Both the position numbers and the translations under genes were made by a program. The notes below the pieces were generated by a model, which ran no database searches, was not told where the DNA came from, and saw nothing but the letters and a program-made list of their open reading frames with translations. From Chimaeribacter californicus (GTDB taxonomy: Bacteria; Pseudomonadota; Gammaproteobacteria; Enterobacterales; Enterobacteriaceae): DNA of 64,000 nt. The stretch's first letter is position 1; the number at the start of each line of letters is the position of its first letter. Shown piece after piece: positions 8,108 through 18,063 of this stretch. Where the stretch lies: positions 248,001 through 312,000 of the forward strand of contig NZ_PJZF01000002.1 in assembly GCF_002858675.1 (NCBI RefSeq), read 5' to 3'.

Positions 8108-9397
8108 TTATGCAGGAATTGTCAGTAAAAATTCTCTTATTTTCAGGTAGTCAGCAGGCAGGTTGTGTGACAATAAATCCTGCCCGGCACGGGCGGCTAA
8201 CGCCTGTGGCAAATCCAGTTCTTTTCCAAGAATCGCCTCAACACTTTCTTTGAATTTTGCCGGGTGCGCCGTTCCCAGGAACAGGCCGAATTCACCCTCC
8301 TGCAGTTGATCACGTAATAAACGGTACGCGATGGCGGCATGCGGTTCAGAAAGATATCCCTTTTCATCCAGCTCACGCAGGGTATCACGGGTGGTTTCAT
8401 CATTCACCGCACCAAAGCCCAGCTCCTTCAGTTGCCAGGTTTTACGGCGGAACAACTCTTCTACCCGCGGCCAGTTATTTGGCTGGCTGACGTCCATCGC
8501 GTTCGACAGCGTGGCCACCGTGGTTTGCGGCTGCCATGCGCCCGCTTGCAGGAAGCGCGGCACGGTGTCGTTGGCGTTGGTGGCAGCAATAAAACGTTTG
8601 ACCGGCAGGCCCAGGGATTTCGCCAGCAGCCCGGCCGTCAGGTTGCCGAAGTTGCCGCTCGGCACTGAGACCACCAGTTGGTTGCGTGCTTCTTGCGGCA
8701 GCTGGGCCACCGCTTCGAAGTAGTAGCAGATCTGCGCCAGCAGGCGGCTGATATTGATGGAGTTGGCAGAGTTAAGGCCGAGGCGCTGTTTCAGCTCTTC
8801 ATCATCAAACGCCTGTTTCACCAGCGCCTGGCAGGCATCGAAATCGCCCTCTACCGCGACGGTGTGGATGTTGCCGCCCAGGGTGCAGAAGAGCTTCTCT
8901 TGCAGCGGGCTGATTTTGCCGCGCGGGTAGAGGATAACGACCCGCACGTTCTCCATGCCATAGAACGCATGGGCAACGGCGGCGCCGGTGTCGCCGGAGG
9001 TGGCGGTCAGAATGGTGACCGGCTGGTTGCCGGAAACCAGCGCCAGCATCTGCGCCATGAAGCGGCCGCCAAAATCTTTAAAGGCCAGCGTCGGGCCGTG
9101 GAACAGCTCCAGCGCAGCGATGTCCTCTTCTACCTTGACCACCGGGGCCGGGAAGGCGAAGGCCTCACGTACCCGGGCTTCCAGCGTGTCAGCCGGGATC
9201 TCATCGCCGATAATGGCCGAAAGGATGCGGGCGCTGCGGGTAACGAAATCCAGATCCAGCAGGCGATCGATCTCTGTCAGTTCAAATTCAGGCAGTTCCA
9301 GCGGGAAAAACAGCCCCTGCTGTTTGCCCAGCCCCTGCTTGACCGCCTGGGCGAAGCTGACTTGTTCGTTATGATCCTTCAGGTTGTAGAGTTTCAT
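8108..9397 (-). CDS. thrC: Threonine synthase
   Basis: 429 residues, PLP-dependent conversion of O-phospho-L-homoserine to threonine, cytoplasmic. Starts MKLYNLKDHNEQVSFAQAVK as in E. coli ThrC. The PLP lysine is K107 in LAFKDFGGRF, and the phosphate-binding segment ATSGDTGAAVAHAF follows. Last gene of thrLABC; it starts 3 bases after the thrB stop, so it is translationally coupled. Length is normal. Confidence 0.97.
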   Translation of the reverse strand: MKLYNLKDHNEQVSFAQAVKQGLGKQQGLFFPLELPEFELTEIDRLLDLDFVTRSARILSAIIGDEIPADTLEARVREAFAFPAPVVKVEEDIAALELFHGPTLAFKDFGGRFMAQMLALVSGNQPVTILTATSGDTGAAVAHAFYGMENVRVVILYPRGKISPLQEKLFCTLGGNIHTVAVEGDFDACQALVKQAFDDEELKQRLGLNSANSINISRLLAQICYYFEAVAQLPQEARNQLVVSVPSGNFGNLTAGLLAKSLGLPVKRFIAATNANDTVPRFLQAGAWQPQTTVATLSNAMDVSQPNNWPRVEELFRRKTWQLKELGFGAVNDETTRDTLRELDEKGYLSEPHAAIAYRLLRDQLQEGEFGLFLGTAHPAKFKESVEAILGKELDLPQALAARAGQDLLSHNLPADYLKIREFLLTIPA

Positions 9398-9400
9398 GTC

Positions 9401-10330
9401 TTATCCTAATTGTCGTGCGCCGGTGGTATCCAGACGGCATATATGAACAAAACCTTCATCATTTTGCAGGTAATGGTTTTGCAGCCATTCCGCCATGCGT
9501 TTCGCGGTGGCGGCCTCATTGCATACGGCAAACAGTGTCGGGCCGGACCCGGAGATCCCGCAGGCCAGCGCACCGATGTCTCCGGCGGCTTTGCGCGCCT
9601 CGGCAAAGCCGGGCAGCAGGCGTGTGCGGTACGGTTCGGCGATCACATCGTTCATCAATTTGGCCGCCAGCAGCGGCTGGCGGGTATGGCAGGCGTGGAT
9701 GAACCCTGCCAGGTAACGCCCGTGGCTGATGCAGTCCTGCCGGCGATACTGGGCGGGCAGAATGGCGCGCGCCTCCGCGGTGGAGACTTTAATGCCCGGG
9801 TAGGCCATCACCCAGAACCAGTCATCAAACGCCGGCACCGGCTGGCTGATAATGCCGTCCGCTTCCAGCATCAATTGCAGGCCGCCCAGATAGCAGGGTG
9901 CCACGTTGTCATAGTGCACGCTGCCGGAGATACGCCCTTCCAGCTCACCCATCAGGGAGAGCATGGTGGTTTCGTCCAGCGGGCGGTCACAGAATTCATT
10001 CATCGCCATCAGCCCCGCTACCACGGAGCAGGCGCTGGAGCCGAGGCCGGAGCCGATCGGCATGTTTTTTTCCAGCGTCATCGCCACCGGGATCTCCCGG
10101 CCGATGGCCTGGCAGAAACGCTGCCAGCACTGGTAGACGATATTCTCTTTCGGGTCATCCGGCAGTTTGCTGACGAAACGCCCCTCATTACGCAGACTGA
10201 ATGTGGCGGCCGCCTCAACGCTGACGCAGTCGCCCAGCAGGGTGCCGTCCACCGGTGACACGGCCGCGCCCAGCACATCGAAGCCTACGCTGACGTTCCC
10301 GATTGACGCCGGTGCATACACCTTAACCAT
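9401..10330 (-). CDS. thrB: Homoserine kinase
   Basis: 309 residues, GHMP kinase phosphorylating homoserine for ThrC. Starts [20 protein letters not shown], aligning with E. coli ThrB; the GHMP phosphate loop [19 protein letters not shown] is intact. The frame remains open upstream inside thrA, but ATG 10330 is chosen because it lies one base after the thrA stop codon and matches the family start. C-terminal [12 protein letters not shown] motif present. Confidence 0.97.
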   Translation of the reverse strand: MVKVYAPASIGNVSVGFDVLGAAVSPVDGTLLGDCVSVEAAATFSLRNEGRFVSKLPDDPKENIVYQCWQRFCQAIGREIPVAMTLEKNMPIGSGLGSSACSVVAGLMAMNEFCDRPLDETTMLSLMGELEGRISGSVHYDNVAPCYLGGLQLMLEADGIISQPVPAFDDWFWVMAYPGIKVSTAEARAILPAQYRRQDCISHGRYLAGFIHACHTRQPLLAAKLMNDVIAEPYRTRLLPGFAEARKAAGDIGALACGISGSGPTLFAVCNEAATAKRMAEWLQNHYLQNDEGFVHICRLDTTGARQLG

Positions 10331-10331
10331 A

Positions 10332-12791
10332 TTAAACCCCCAACTTCCATGACAGTGTGCGTAAAAGATCTGCAAAGACACCGGCGGCCGTGACATCGTT
10401 CCCGGCCCCGTAACCCCGCAGCACCAGCGGCAGCGGCTGGTAGTAACGGCTGTAGAACGCCAGGGCGTTTTCACCGTTCTTCACTTTAAACAATGGGTCG
10501 TTGCCGTCAACGGCCGCGATTTTCACTTTGCAGCGCCCCTCTTCTATCACCCCGACGTAACGCAGCACTTTCCCGGCGTCACGCGCGTCCGCCACCCGGC
10601 GGGCAAACGCCTCATCCAGCGAGGGCAGGCGTTGCAGGAAGGTGGCCACGTCGCCCTGGCTGTCAAAGGTGGGCGGCAATACTGACTCCACCTCTATCTC
10701 ATTCAGCTCCAGCGTATACCCGGCCTCACGCGCCAGGATCAGCAGCTTGCGCGCCACATCCATGCCGGAGAGGTCGTCACGCGGGTCCGGTTCGGTATAG
10801 CCCATCTCTTTTGCCTGCAACGTCGCCGCAGAGAGTGACATGCCGTCGTCCAGCTGACCGAAGATAAAGGAGAGCGAGCCGGAAAGAATACCGGAGAAGC
10901 GGGTAAGTTCATCGCCCGCATTGAGCAGGTTTTGCAGGTTTTCAATCACCGGCAGCCCCGCCCCGACGTTGGTGTCGTAGAGGAACTTACGGCGCGAGCC
11001 CTGTGCGGCCTTGCGCAGCTGGTGGTAGTAATTCATCGACGAGGTGTTGGCCTTTTTGTTCGGCGTCACCACGTGGAAACCATCGGCCAGGAAATCGGCG
11101 TATTGGTCAGCGACTTCCTGACTGGAGGTACAGTCCACTATCACCGGGTTCAGCAGGTGATACTCTTTCACCAGCCGGATCAGGCGGCCCAGGTTGAAGC
11201 TCTCCTGCGCGGCACCCAGCTCATCGCGCCAGCTCTCCAGCGCAATGCCGTGCACGTTGGTCAGCATCGCGCGGGAGTTGGCAATGCCGCAGACCCGCAA
11301 ATCGATGTGTTTCTGTTTCAGCCACGCCTGCTGGCGGTGGATCTGCTCGATCAGCGCGCCGCCGACCCCGCCCACGCCAATCACAAACACTTCGATTACC
11401 TGATCGGTGTTGAACAGCATCTGATGGCTGACGCGCACGCCGGTGGTGGCGTCATCATTATTGACGACCACGGAGATAGAACGCTCGGAGGAGCCCTGCG
11501 CAATCGCCACAATATTGATGTTGGCACGCGCCAGCGCCGAGAAGAATTTGGCCGAGATGCCGCGCAAGGTGCGCATTCCGTCGCCGACCACTGAGATCAC
11601 CGCCAGCCGCTCCATCACATCCAACGGTTCCAGCAGGCCATCTTTCAGCTCCAGATAAAATTCATCCTCCAGCGCTTTGCGGGTACGCGCCGTGTCGCTC
11701 TGCGGCACGCAGAAGCTGATGCTGTATTCCGACGAGGACTGGGTGATCAACACCACCGAGATGCCGGCGCGGGACATCACAGCAAACACGCGCGCCGCCA
11801 TGCCGACCATGCCTTTCATGCCCGGCCCGGAGACGTTGAACATCGCCATATTGTTCAGGTTGGTAATGCCTTTGACCGGGTTGGCCTCATCATGGCTGTC
11901 ACCGCCAATCAGCGTGCCCGGTGCCTGCGGGTTGGAAGTATTTTTGATAAGGCACGGGATCTGGAACTGGGCAATCGGCGTAATGGTCCGCGGGTGCAGC
12001 ACTTTGGCACCAAAATAAGAGAGCTCCATCGCCTCCTGGTAGGACATCGACTTCAGCAGGCGGGCGTCCGGTACGGTGCGCGGGTCACAGGTGTAGACGC
12101 CGTCAACATCGGTCCAGATTTCACAGCAGTCGGCGCGCAGGCAGGCGGCCAGCACCGCCGCGGAGTAGTCTGACCCGTTGCGGCCCAGCACCACCAGCTC
12201 ACCCTTCTCATTACCGGCGGTAAACCCGGCCATCAGGATGATATGGTCAGCGGGGATAGCCGCCGCAGAGATCCGCAGGGTGGACTCGGTGATATCCACG
12301 GTAGACTCCAGGTAGTGCCCCTGCGCCAGCAGCTTCTCGACCGGGTTTATTACCGTGACCGGGAAGCCTTTCGCGCGGAACACCGCCTCCATGATCGCGA
12401 TGGAGAGTTTCTCACCCAGGCAGATGATCGACGCATTGACGCTGTCAGGGCACTGCCCCAGCAGCGCGATGCCGTGCAGTTTCTGCTTCAGCTGAGCGAC
12501 TTCCTGATCTACAAACGCTTTCACCCCGGCCAGATCAAAGCCCGGCTGCGCCTGTGCCAGCCCGGTGAGCAGCTCAGAGAAAATACGCTCGGCATCGCTG
12601 ATATTTGGCTGGATATCCTGCCCTGCTACCGTCTTTTCCACCATCGCCACCAGGTGGTTGGTGATCTTCGCCGGTGCAGAAAGGACGGTGGCGACTTGTC
12701 CCTGACGTGCGTTACTTTCCATGATGTCGGCCACGCGCAAAAAGCGTTCCGCATTCGCTACCGAGGTCCCGCCAAATTTCAGCACTCGCAT
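10332..12791 (-). CDS. thrA: Bifunctional aspartokinase I / homoserine dehydrogenase I
   Basis: 819 residues. N-terminal aspartokinase (about 1-250, [17 protein letters not shown], with the catalytic segment [13 protein letters not shown]), two central ACT domains that bind threonine for feedback inhibition (about 310-460), then homoserine dehydrogenase (about 465-819; Rossmann motif [14 protein letters not shown] and catalytic region [16 protein letters not shown]). It catalyses the first and third steps of the aspartate-to-threonine pathway. Length matches E. coli (820). Preceded by the leader and attenuator of the thr operon. Confidence 0.97.
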   Translation of the reverse strand: MRVLKFGGTSVANAERFLRVADIMESNARQGQVATVLSAPAKITNHLVAMVEKTVAGQDIQPNISDAERIFSELLTGLAQAQPGFDLAGVKAFVDQEVAQLKQKLHGIALLGQCPDSVNASIICLGEKLSIAIMEAVFRAKGFPVTVINPVEKLLAQGHYLESTVDITESTLRISAAAIPADHIILMAGFTAGNEKGELVVLGRNGSDYSAAVLAACLRADCCEIWTDVDGVYTCDPRTVPDARLLKSMSYQEAMELSYFGAKVLHPRTITPIAQFQIPCLIKNTSNPQAPGTLIGGDSHDEANPVKGITNLNNMAMFNVSGPGMKGMVGMAARVFAVMSRAGISVVLITQSSSEYSISFCVPQSDTARTRKALEDEFYLELKDGLLEPLDVMERLAVISVVGDGMRTLRGISAKFFSALARANINIVAIAQGSSERSISVVVNNDDATTGVRVSHQMLFNTDQVIEVFVIGVGGVGGALIEQIHRQQAWLKQKHIDLRVCGIANSRAMLTNVHGIALESWRDELGAAQESFNLGRLIRLVKEYHLLNPVIVDCTSSQEVADQYADFLADGFHVVTPNKKANTSSMNYYHQLRKAAQGSRRKFLYDTNVGAGLPVIENLQNLLNAGDELTRFSGILSGSLSFIFGQLDDGMSLSAATLQAKEMGYTEPDPRDDLSGMDVARKLLILAREAGYTLELNEIEVESVLPPTFDSQGDVATFLQRLPSLDEAFARRVADARDAGKVLRYVGVIEEGRCKVKIAAVDGNDPLFKVKNGENALAFYSRYYQPLPLVLRGYGAGNDVTAAGVFADLLRTLSWKLGV

Positions 12792-12819
12792 TTCTGGTTT
12801 CTCCTGAATTTATGCCGAA

Positions 12820-12856
12820 AAAAAAGCCCGCACTGTGAGGTGCGGGCTTTTTTCTT
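12820..12856 (-). promoter_or_regulatory. thr attenuator (Rho-independent terminator in the leader)
   Basis: Stem AGCCCGCAC / GTGCGGGCT followed on the minus strand by a run of T residues, lying between the thrL stop and the thrA start. When threonyl- or isoleucyl-tRNA is plentiful this hairpin should stop transcription before thrA; ribosome stalling in thrL would prevent it. Confidence 0.92.
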
Positions 12857-12873
12857 ATTTTTTCCTGTACGCG

Positions 12874-12942
12874 TCAGCCCGCCCCGTTACCTGTGGTATC
12901 GGTGGTGGTAATAATTGTGGTGTTCAGGCTGATGTGTCGCAT
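12874..12942 (-). CDS. thrL: thr operon leader peptide
   Basis: A 22-residue peptide beginning MRHISLNTTIITTTDTT and ending GNGAG, containing seven Thr and three Ile codons. It closely parallels the E. coli ThrL peptide, including the GNGAG end. It acts as an attenuation sensor for charged tRNA-Thr and tRNA-Ile: stalling within the Thr/Ile codons favours the antiterminator over the hairpin at 12820-12856. Too short for ordinary ORF detection. Confidence 0.95.
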   Translation of the reverse strand: MRHISLNTTIITTTDTTGNGAG

Positions 12943-12977
12943 GGAGTCTGTCTGTCCGATTTATCTGTCTCCCCTAT

Positions 12978-13006
12978 TAGCTAAAGCAATCGCCCTTGCA
13001 AGTCAA
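12978..13006 (-). promoter_or_regulatory. thr operon promoter
   Basis: On the minus strand: -35 TTGACT (13001-13006), 17-base spacer, -10 TAGCTA (12978-12983), about 35 bases before the thrL start. The TTGACT hexamer is the same as in E. coli thrLp. Confidence 0.75.
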
Positions 13007-13159
13007 ATTATTTCTCCCGGCGGGGCCGGAAACCGCGACGTGGCCTGCAAACCGTTCTCACTGCAAAAATACGCTTCATCCAGCATATCGCTTTATGCGT
13101 GCAGACCATGCAGACGATCGCACTGCCTGATACGCGCCGGGCAGAAGAATCCTCAGCAC

Positions 13160-13846
13160 TCAGTCAGCGAGTTTTTTTTCAATGTCATGCAACAGACGAT
13201 GCAGCATCGCGGTGTCGCGCTGTGACACACTGCCCAGCCGCTGGTTGATCCAGTCCACCATTTTATGGTCCTGCTCACAGCCCAGTTGCGGCAACAGATA
13301 CAGCGCCCGGCGTCGCAATGCGGCCAGTTGTCCCGGCTCAGCGGCGGGGGCTACCGCCTGCGCCTGCTGATGCAGGGCAGAAAGTTGGTAGCAGTAGACC
13401 ATCACCGCCTGCCCCAGGTTCAGCGATGGGTAATCCGCCTGCATCGGCACACCGGTCAGCAGATCCGCCAGCGCCAGTTCCTCGTTGGTCAGCCCGGAAT
13501 CCTCACGGCCAAACACCAGCGCCGCGTGGTGGATCCACTGCTGCTTTTCCTCCAGCTGCGCCTGAAGCTCCTGTGGTGTGCAGTAGTAGTGATAGTGCGA
13601 GCGGCTGCGCGCCGTGGTGGCGATCGTCAGGTCAATGTCCGCCAGTGCGGCCTCCAGAGTGGGGTAGTGCCGGGCATTGTCCAGGATCTCCGTGGAGCCG
13701 TGGGCGACCCAGGCCGCCTCCGGCTGCTGGTGGGCGTTGCTGTCAACAATACGCAGTGACGTGAACCCCATCGTCTTCATGGCGCGGGCTGCCGCGCCGA
13801 CATTTTCGGGGCGGGCAGGTGAAACTAAAATAATATGCAGTTGCAT
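13160..13846 (-). CDS. lasT: SPOUT-class tRNA/rRNA methyltransferase LasT (YjtD)
   Basis: 228 residues, same length as E. coli YjtD. The trefoil-knot SpoU/TrmH signatures are visible: LVSPARPENVGAAARAMKTM, the middle segment ALVFGREDSGLTNEEL and the C-terminal SAM-binding PSLNLGQAVMVYCYQL. It presumably 2'-O-methylates an RNA ribose; it is a paralogue of TrmJ, but the substrate of this branch is not clear. The position between thrL and arcA is conserved in E. coli. Confidence 0.9.
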   Translation of the reverse strand: MQLHIILVSPARPENVGAAARAMKTMGFTSLRIVDSNAHQQPEAAWVAHGSTEILDNARHYPTLEAALADIDLTIATTARSRSHYHYYCTPQELQAQLEEKQQWIHHAALVFGREDSGLTNEELALADLLTGVPMQADYPSLNLGQAVMVYCYQLSALHQQAQAVAPAAEPGQLAALRRRALYLLPQLGCEQDHKMVDWINQRLGSVSQRDTAMLHRLLHDIEKKLAD

Positions 13847-14279
13847 GGCAGACTCAACAGACCAAAAAAAGAGAAACGTTCATTACTTTACCTTGCCGGT
13901 GTGATGCTGGCCAGTTACGCTAATTTTACAGTACATTAACATAAAAGGCAGGCGCATTTTCTCCGGCTAATAGGCAGAATTATCAGCTTCATGATTAAAA
14001 AACTTTAAGTTATAACATTGGTTTATTTATGCGCATCAAATTTTTATAAATCAAACGGATATACTTTTATTTTTTCATAGATATTTAATATTAATTGCCC
14101 CCATTAATCATCATTAAAAGCATAGGAATAATCGATAAAGTGTGACTGAACCCGGCATTCTACGAAGTGTTTATCACCAATCTGTTAACGTGCTACAATT
14201 GAATTTGATATATGTCAACAAAGCGTAGTTTTGTTGGGTGGTAAATTCGATACACACTGTTATATTGCTGTTAATGGGG
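13847..14279. other. AT-rich intergenic region upstream of arcA
   Basis: About 430 bases between lasT and the antisense YjjY ORF. It is strongly AT-rich (runs such as TTTTTATAAATC and TTTTATTTTTTCATAG near 14030-14090), consistent with several arcA promoters. The only well-defined site is the FNR-like box at 14205-14218, reported separately. No further ORF is supported. Confidence 0.5.
14205..14218. promoter_or_regulatory. FNR-like box upstream of arcA
   Basis: TTGAT-ATAT-GTCAA differs from the FNR consensus TTGAT-N4-ATCAA by one base. A TAAATT hexamer at 14242-14247 would be the -10 of a promoter starting near 14253, placing the box close to -41.5, the class II activator position. FNR activation of arcA is known in E. 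coli. Confidence 0.6.
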
Positions 14280-14441
14280 CTAGGATGTGCGCCTCTTTTG
14301 GTTCCCTGGCGCGGTTAGCGTATCTTCCCCAACCAGACTGGCGATGTTGTTGACGTTGATGGAAAGTGCATCAAGAACGAGTTTACGTACTTTAGTCGGG
14401 CAGTAAGGTGAGTTGACGGTCAGTGCCGCAGACAGCTCCAT
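14280..14441 (-). CDS. yjjY: YjjY-like small protein, antisense to the arcA leader
   Basis: A 53-codon ORF on the minus strand within the arcA 5' region. The segment TKVRKLVLDALSINVNNIAS followed by LV matches the E. coli YjjY peptide (TKVRxxVLDALSINVNNIxSLV) almost exactly, and the location between lasT and arcA is the same. The N-terminus here is extended (MELSAALTVNSPYCP) and the C-terminus differs. No strong ribosome site precedes the ATG. The conservation may reflect a translated peptide or a constrained element of the arcA mRNA leader on the other strand; the sequence alone does not decide. Confidence 0.6.
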   Translation of the reverse strand: MELSAALTVNSPYCPTKVRKLVLDALSINVNNIASLVGEDTLTAPGNQKRRTS

Positions 14442-14500
14442 GAGAACAAAGACTTCTGTACTTCCTATTTTCTATTTGTTGGCAATTTTAGGTAGCAAAC

Positions 14501-15217
14501 ATGCAGACCCCGCAAATCCTGATCGTCGAAGACGAGTTGGTCACTCGTAATACATTAAAGACCATTTTTGAGGCCGAAGGCTACCTGGTCTATGAGGCCA
14601 ATGACGGTGCGGAGATGCACCAGATCCTGTCTGAAAATGACATTAACCTCGTTATCATGGATATCAACCTGCCAGGGAAAAATGGCCTGTTGTTAGCCCG
14701 TGAGCTTCGCGAACAGGCGAGTGTCGCCCTGATGTTCCTGACCGGCCGTGATAATGAAGTGGATAAGATCCTGGGCCTGGAGATCGGCGCGGATGATTAC
14801 ATCACCAAACCGTTCAACCCACGCGAACTGACTATCCGCGCCCGTAACCTGCTCTCCCGTACCATGAACCTGGCGAGCACCGGTGAAGAGCGCCGTCTGG
14901 TAGAGAGCTATCGCTTCAATGGCTGGGAACTGGACATCAACAGCCGCTCGCTGATAAGCCCGCAGGGCGATCACTATAAGCTGCCGCGCAGTGAATTCCG
15001 CGCCATGCTGCACTTCTGCGAAAACCCGGGCAAGATCCAGACCCGCGGTGAGTTGCTGAAAAAAATGACCGGCCGTGAGCTGAAACCGCACGACCGTACG
15101 GTGGATGTCACCATCCGTCGTATCCGTAAGCATTTTGAGTCCACGCCGGATACACCGGAAATCATCGCCACCATTCACGGTGAAGGTTACCGTTTCTGTG
15201 GTGATCTGGAAGAATAA
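14501..15217 (+). CDS. arcA: Aerobic respiration control response regulator ArcA
   Basis: 238 residues. Receiver domain (1-120) with acidic pocket VEDE, phospho-acceptor D54 in [12 protein letters not shown], and the conserved lysine in YITKPFNP; OmpR-type winged-helix DNA-binding domain (about 134-234) ending [14 protein letters not shown] then GEGYRFCG. Phosphorylated by ArcB under low oxygen, it represses TCA-cycle and respiratory genes. Length equals E. coli ArcA. A long leader (about 250 bases if the FNR-linked promoter is used) precedes it and overlaps the antisense YjjY ORF. Confidence 0.98.
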   Translation: MQTPQILIVEDELVTRNTLKTIFEAEGYLVYEANDGAEMHQILSENDINLVIMDINLPGKNGLLLARELREQASVALMFLTGRDNEVDKILGLEIGADDYITKPFNPRELTIRARNLLSRTMNLASTGEERRLVESYRFNGWELDINSRSLISPQGDHYKLPRSEFRAMLHFCENPGKIQTRGELLKKMTGRELKPHDRTVDVTIRRIRKHFESTPDTPEIIATIHGEGYRFCGDLEE

Positions 15218-15249
15218 GTCCAGGAAGCGTCACCCTCTGCCGTACACAA

Positions 15250-15277
15250 AAAAGCCAGCGCATGCGCTGGCTTTTTT
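15250..15277. terminator. Bidirectional terminator between arcA and creA
   Basis: Perfect palindrome AAGCCAGCGC-ATGCGCTGGCTT flanked by A and T runs, serving the convergent arcA and creA genes. Confidence 0.9.
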
Positions 15278-15282
15278 ATGGG

Positions 15283-15759
15283 TTATCGCCCGCCCCACGG
15301 GATAATCGGTACAGCACTCAGGGCATTTTTTGGCGAGCCGTCCACCACTTTGTCTGAATAGGTCAGGTAGATCAGGGCATTTCGCTTTTCATCATAGAAA
15401 CGCACAACCTGAAGCTTCTTGAAGATCAGCGAGGTGCGCTTCTGGAACACCACGACGCCTTTATCCTGCGTCTGTTTGACTTTATCGCTCAGCTCAATCG
15501 GGCCAACCTGCTGGCAGGAGATGGCCGCATCAGAGGTGTCCTCCGCCAGGCCCAGTCCGCCTTTGATCCCGCCGGTTTTTGCCCTGCTGATATAGCAGGT
15601 GACATTTTTGACGTCCGGATCATCGAAAGCTTCCACCACAATTTTGTGGTCCGGTCCAAACAGCTTAAACACGGTATCCACTTCCCCGACCTGTTCAGCC
15701 TGCGCAACGCCCATCCCGCCTAACAGCAGACTGCAACAAATTAACCAGCTTATTTTCAT
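15283..15759 (-). CDS. creA: CreA periplasmic protein
   Basis: 158 residues with a signal peptide of about 21 residues (hydrophobic core [13 protein letters not shown], cleavage after AQA). The mature part carries the CreA-family segments [20 protein letters not shown] and [20 protein letters not shown]. Two cysteines (in VTCY and ISCQ) could form a disulfide. Function unknown in the family. In E. coli it precedes creBCD; here creBCD is absent and creA stands alone, convergent with arcA and divergent from rob. Confidence 0.93.
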   Translation of the reverse strand: MKISWLICCSLLLGGMGVAQAEQVGEVDTVFKLFGPDHKIVVEAFDDPDVKNVTCYISRAKTGGIKGGLGLAEDTSDAAISCQQVGPIELSDKVKQTQDKGVVVFQKRTSLIFKKLQVVRFYDEKRNALIYLTYSDKVVDGSPKNALSAVPIIPWGGR

Positions 15760-15966
15760 TTACTTACTCCCTTTTAACATAAAGTAATGTGGTCGGCTTC
15801 TCACTGCCATTTCGACACCGTGCTCACAAAAACAGATCATTCTCTACATTTTTACCCTGCAATAGCACGTGCGGGCAAAAAATTCTCCAGAAGTGTTAAC
15901 CTGAAAATGTTGCTATCATGCGGCGTCAAATTAGTTGCGCCAATCTTAGTTCAATGAGGACGATCC

Positions 15967-16833
15967 ATGGATCAAGCCGGAATTATTCGCGATCTGCTTA
16001 GCTGGCTGGAAAGCCACCTTGATCAGCCGTTATCCCTTGACAATGTGGCAGCCAAAGCCGGGTATTCCAAATGGCACCTGCAACGTATGTTCAAGGATGT
16101 TACAGGGAATGCGATTGGTGCTTATATCCGTGCACGTCGTCTTTCCAAGGCAGCGGTCGCGCTTCGCCTGACCAGCCGCCCGATCCTTGATATCGCCTTG
16201 CAATACCGCTTCGACTCCCAGCAGACGTTTACACGCGCCTTCAAAAAGCAGTTTGCCCAGACGCCGGCGCTCTATCGCCGCGCGGAAGACTGGCACTCTT
16301 ATGGCATCTGCCCGCCGATCCGGCTCGATAACCTGCCGCTGCCGCAACCGGAATATGTTTCCCTGCCGGAGCAACACCTGGTGGGCCTGACGCAAAGTTA
16401 TACCTGCACCCTTGAGCAGCTCTCCACCTTCCGTACCGAGTTGCGCTCGCAATTCTGGGGCCAGTTCCTGGGCCAGGTCTCTGCCTTGCCGCCGGTACTG
16501 TATGGTTTGCACCATTCACGCCCGAGCCAGGAAAAAGATGATGAGCAGGAGGTGTTTTATACCACCGCCCTGTTGCCGGAGCATGTGCCGGAGAGCGTAC
16601 AGGAGGGGCAACCGGTGATGTTGCAGGGCGGCGAGTACGCCATGTTCCATTACGAGGGGCCGACCAGCGCCTTCCAGGACTTTATCCTGATGCTGTACGG
16701 CACCTGTCTGCCGTTGCTGAAAATGACCCGCCGCAAAGGCTACGATATTGAGCGCTTCTACCCGAAAGGCGATCTGGCCACACGCCCCCTCAAAGAAGTG
16801 GCGTGTGATTACCTGATCCCGATCCGGCGTTAA
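15967..16833 (+). CDS. rob: Right-origin-binding AraC-family transcriptional activator Rob
   Basis: 288 residues. N-terminal AraC double HTH (1-105; SLDNVAAKAGYSKWHLQRMF and IALQYRFDSQQTFTRAFKKQ) followed by a GyrI-like effector domain (about 120-288). Overlaps in regulon with MarA and SoxS (efflux, solvent and oxidative stress) by binding marboxes. Near-identical in plan and length to E. coli Rob (289). Its stop overlaps the convergent gpmB stop by four bases. Confidence 0.95.
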   Translation: MDQAGIIRDLLSWLESHLDQPLSLDNVAAKAGYSKWHLQRMFKDVTGNAIGAYIRARRLSKAAVALRLTSRPILDIALQYRFDSQQTFTRAFKKQFAQTPALYRRAEDWHSYGICPPIRLDNLPLPQPEYVSLPEQHLVGLTQSYTCTLEQLSTFRTELRSQFWGQFLGQVSALPPVLYGLHHSRPSQEKDDEQEVFYTTALLPEHVPESVQEGQPVMLQGGEYAMFHYEGPTSAFQDFILMLYGTCLPLLKMTRRKGYDIERFYPKGDLATRPLKEVACDYLIPIRR

Positions 16834-17477
16834 CGCTGGAGTTCATCCAGGGCGGGCAAGTCCAGATGGGATACATCGCCCGCACTCTCTACAATCCAGC
16901 CTGGCGCCAGCCACGGGCTTTGCTGATGATCCACGCGGGAAATTGAGCAGTTGCGCAGCCGCAACCGGCGTTCTGCATAGGGCGGTAAGCCGATGATGGT
17001 GCCCAGCAGGCAGCCCAGCGCAATACCGTGGCTGACCACCAGCGGCACGCTGCCTGCCGGCAATGCCAGCAGGCTGTCGAGCGCCTCACGCACCCGCGCG
17101 CCCAGTTCCGTCATCGACTCGCCTTGCGGAATGCGGCCATCCGGCGTGCCGTCTACCATCTGCTTACGCCACGTCTCCTCTTCAGCCGTCAGGCTGTCGA
17201 TCTCCCGCTCCTCCAGCACGCCCATGTGCAGTTCGCGCAGGCGCGGTTCAAGGATAACCGGGCAGCCACAGGCATCCGCAATAATCTCTGCGGTGCGGCG
17301 GGCGCGGCCCAGATCGCTGGCCACCACATGGGTAATGCCGAGCGACTGGGCGCGCTGCGCCACCTGCCGGGCCTGCAGCTCACCCTTAGCAGTTAATGCG
17401 CTGTCTGACTGCCCCTGAATGCGGCGCGCCGCATTCCATACGGTTTCGCCGTGGCGAACAAGATATACCTGTAGCAT
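16830..17477 (-). CDS. gpmB: Phosphoglycerate-mutase-family phosphatase GpmB
   Basis: 215 residues, histidine phosphatase superfamily: YLVRHGETVWN gives catalytic H9, the second histidine is in VVSHGIALGCLL. Length is the same as E. coli GpmB. Despite the name, whether it acts as a cofactor-dependent mutase or as a general phosphatase is unsettled in the family. Convergent with rob, divergent from yjjX, the E. coli context. Confidence 0.93.
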   Translation of the reverse strand: MLQVYLVRHGETVWNAARRIQGQSDSALTAKGELQARQVAQRAQSLGITHVVASDLGRARRTAEIIADACGCPVILEPRLRELHMGVLEEREIDSLTAEEETWRKQMVDGTPDGRIPQGESMTELGARVREALDSLLALPAGSVPLVVSHGIALGCLLGTIIGLPPYAERRLRLRNCSISRVDHQQSPWLAPGWIVESAGDVSHLDLPALDELQR

Positions 17478-17529
17478 GAGTGTTTTCCGTTATACTGCGT
17501 GAAATTTACCAAAGGATGCTGAAATCTTT

Positions 17530-18063
17530 ATGTATCACGTGGTCGCCGCAACAACTAATCCCGCCAAAATCGAGGCTGTCCAACTGGCTTTTGAAGACAT
17601 TTTTGGTGCGGGTACAATCCGTGTTGAAGGCATAGAGGTCGACAGCGGAGTGCCTGCCCAACCTATGGGTAATCTGGAAACCCGCACCGGGGCGCGTCAC
17701 CGGGTGATTGCAGCCCGTCAGGTTCGCCCGGAAGCGGATTTCTGGGTCGGTATTGAAGCCGGGATTGAAGAGGAGATGACCTTCGCGTGGATGGTGATCG
17801 AAAACATGCACCAGCGCGGGGAATCACGATCTGCCAGCCTGATGCTGCCGGAGATTATCCTGCAGGCGATCCGCCAGGGCAGCGAACTCGGGGATGAAAT
17901 GGCCAAACTCAGCGGCATTGCTGATGTAAAACGCCGGGGCGGTGCCATCGGCCTGTTTACCGCCGGGGTGCTGAGCCGCACCCGCGTTTACCATCAGGCG
18001 CTGGTGCTGGCACTGGCCCCGTTCCATAACGAGGTCTACCAGCAACGCCGCCGCACGCACTGA
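17530..18063 (+). CDS. yjjX: Inosine/xanthosine triphosphatase (NTPase) YjjX
   Basis: 177 residues. Starts [20 protein letters not shown], the signature of the YjjX/Maf-like non-canonical NTPase family that hydrolyses ITP and XTP to keep them out of nucleic acids. The segment [12 protein letters not shown] and the late [13 protein letters not shown] match the family's nucleotide pocket. The stop abuts the stop of the convergent trpR with no spacing. Confidence 0.93.
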   Translation: MYHVVAATTNPAKIEAVQLAFEDIFGAGTIRVEGIEVDSGVPAQPMGNLETRTGARHRVIAARQVRPEADFWVGIEAGIEEEMTFAWMVIENMHQRGESRSASLMLPEIILQAIRQGSELGDEMAKLSGIADVKRRGGAIGLFTAGVLSRTRVYHQALVLALAPFHNEVYQQRRRTH

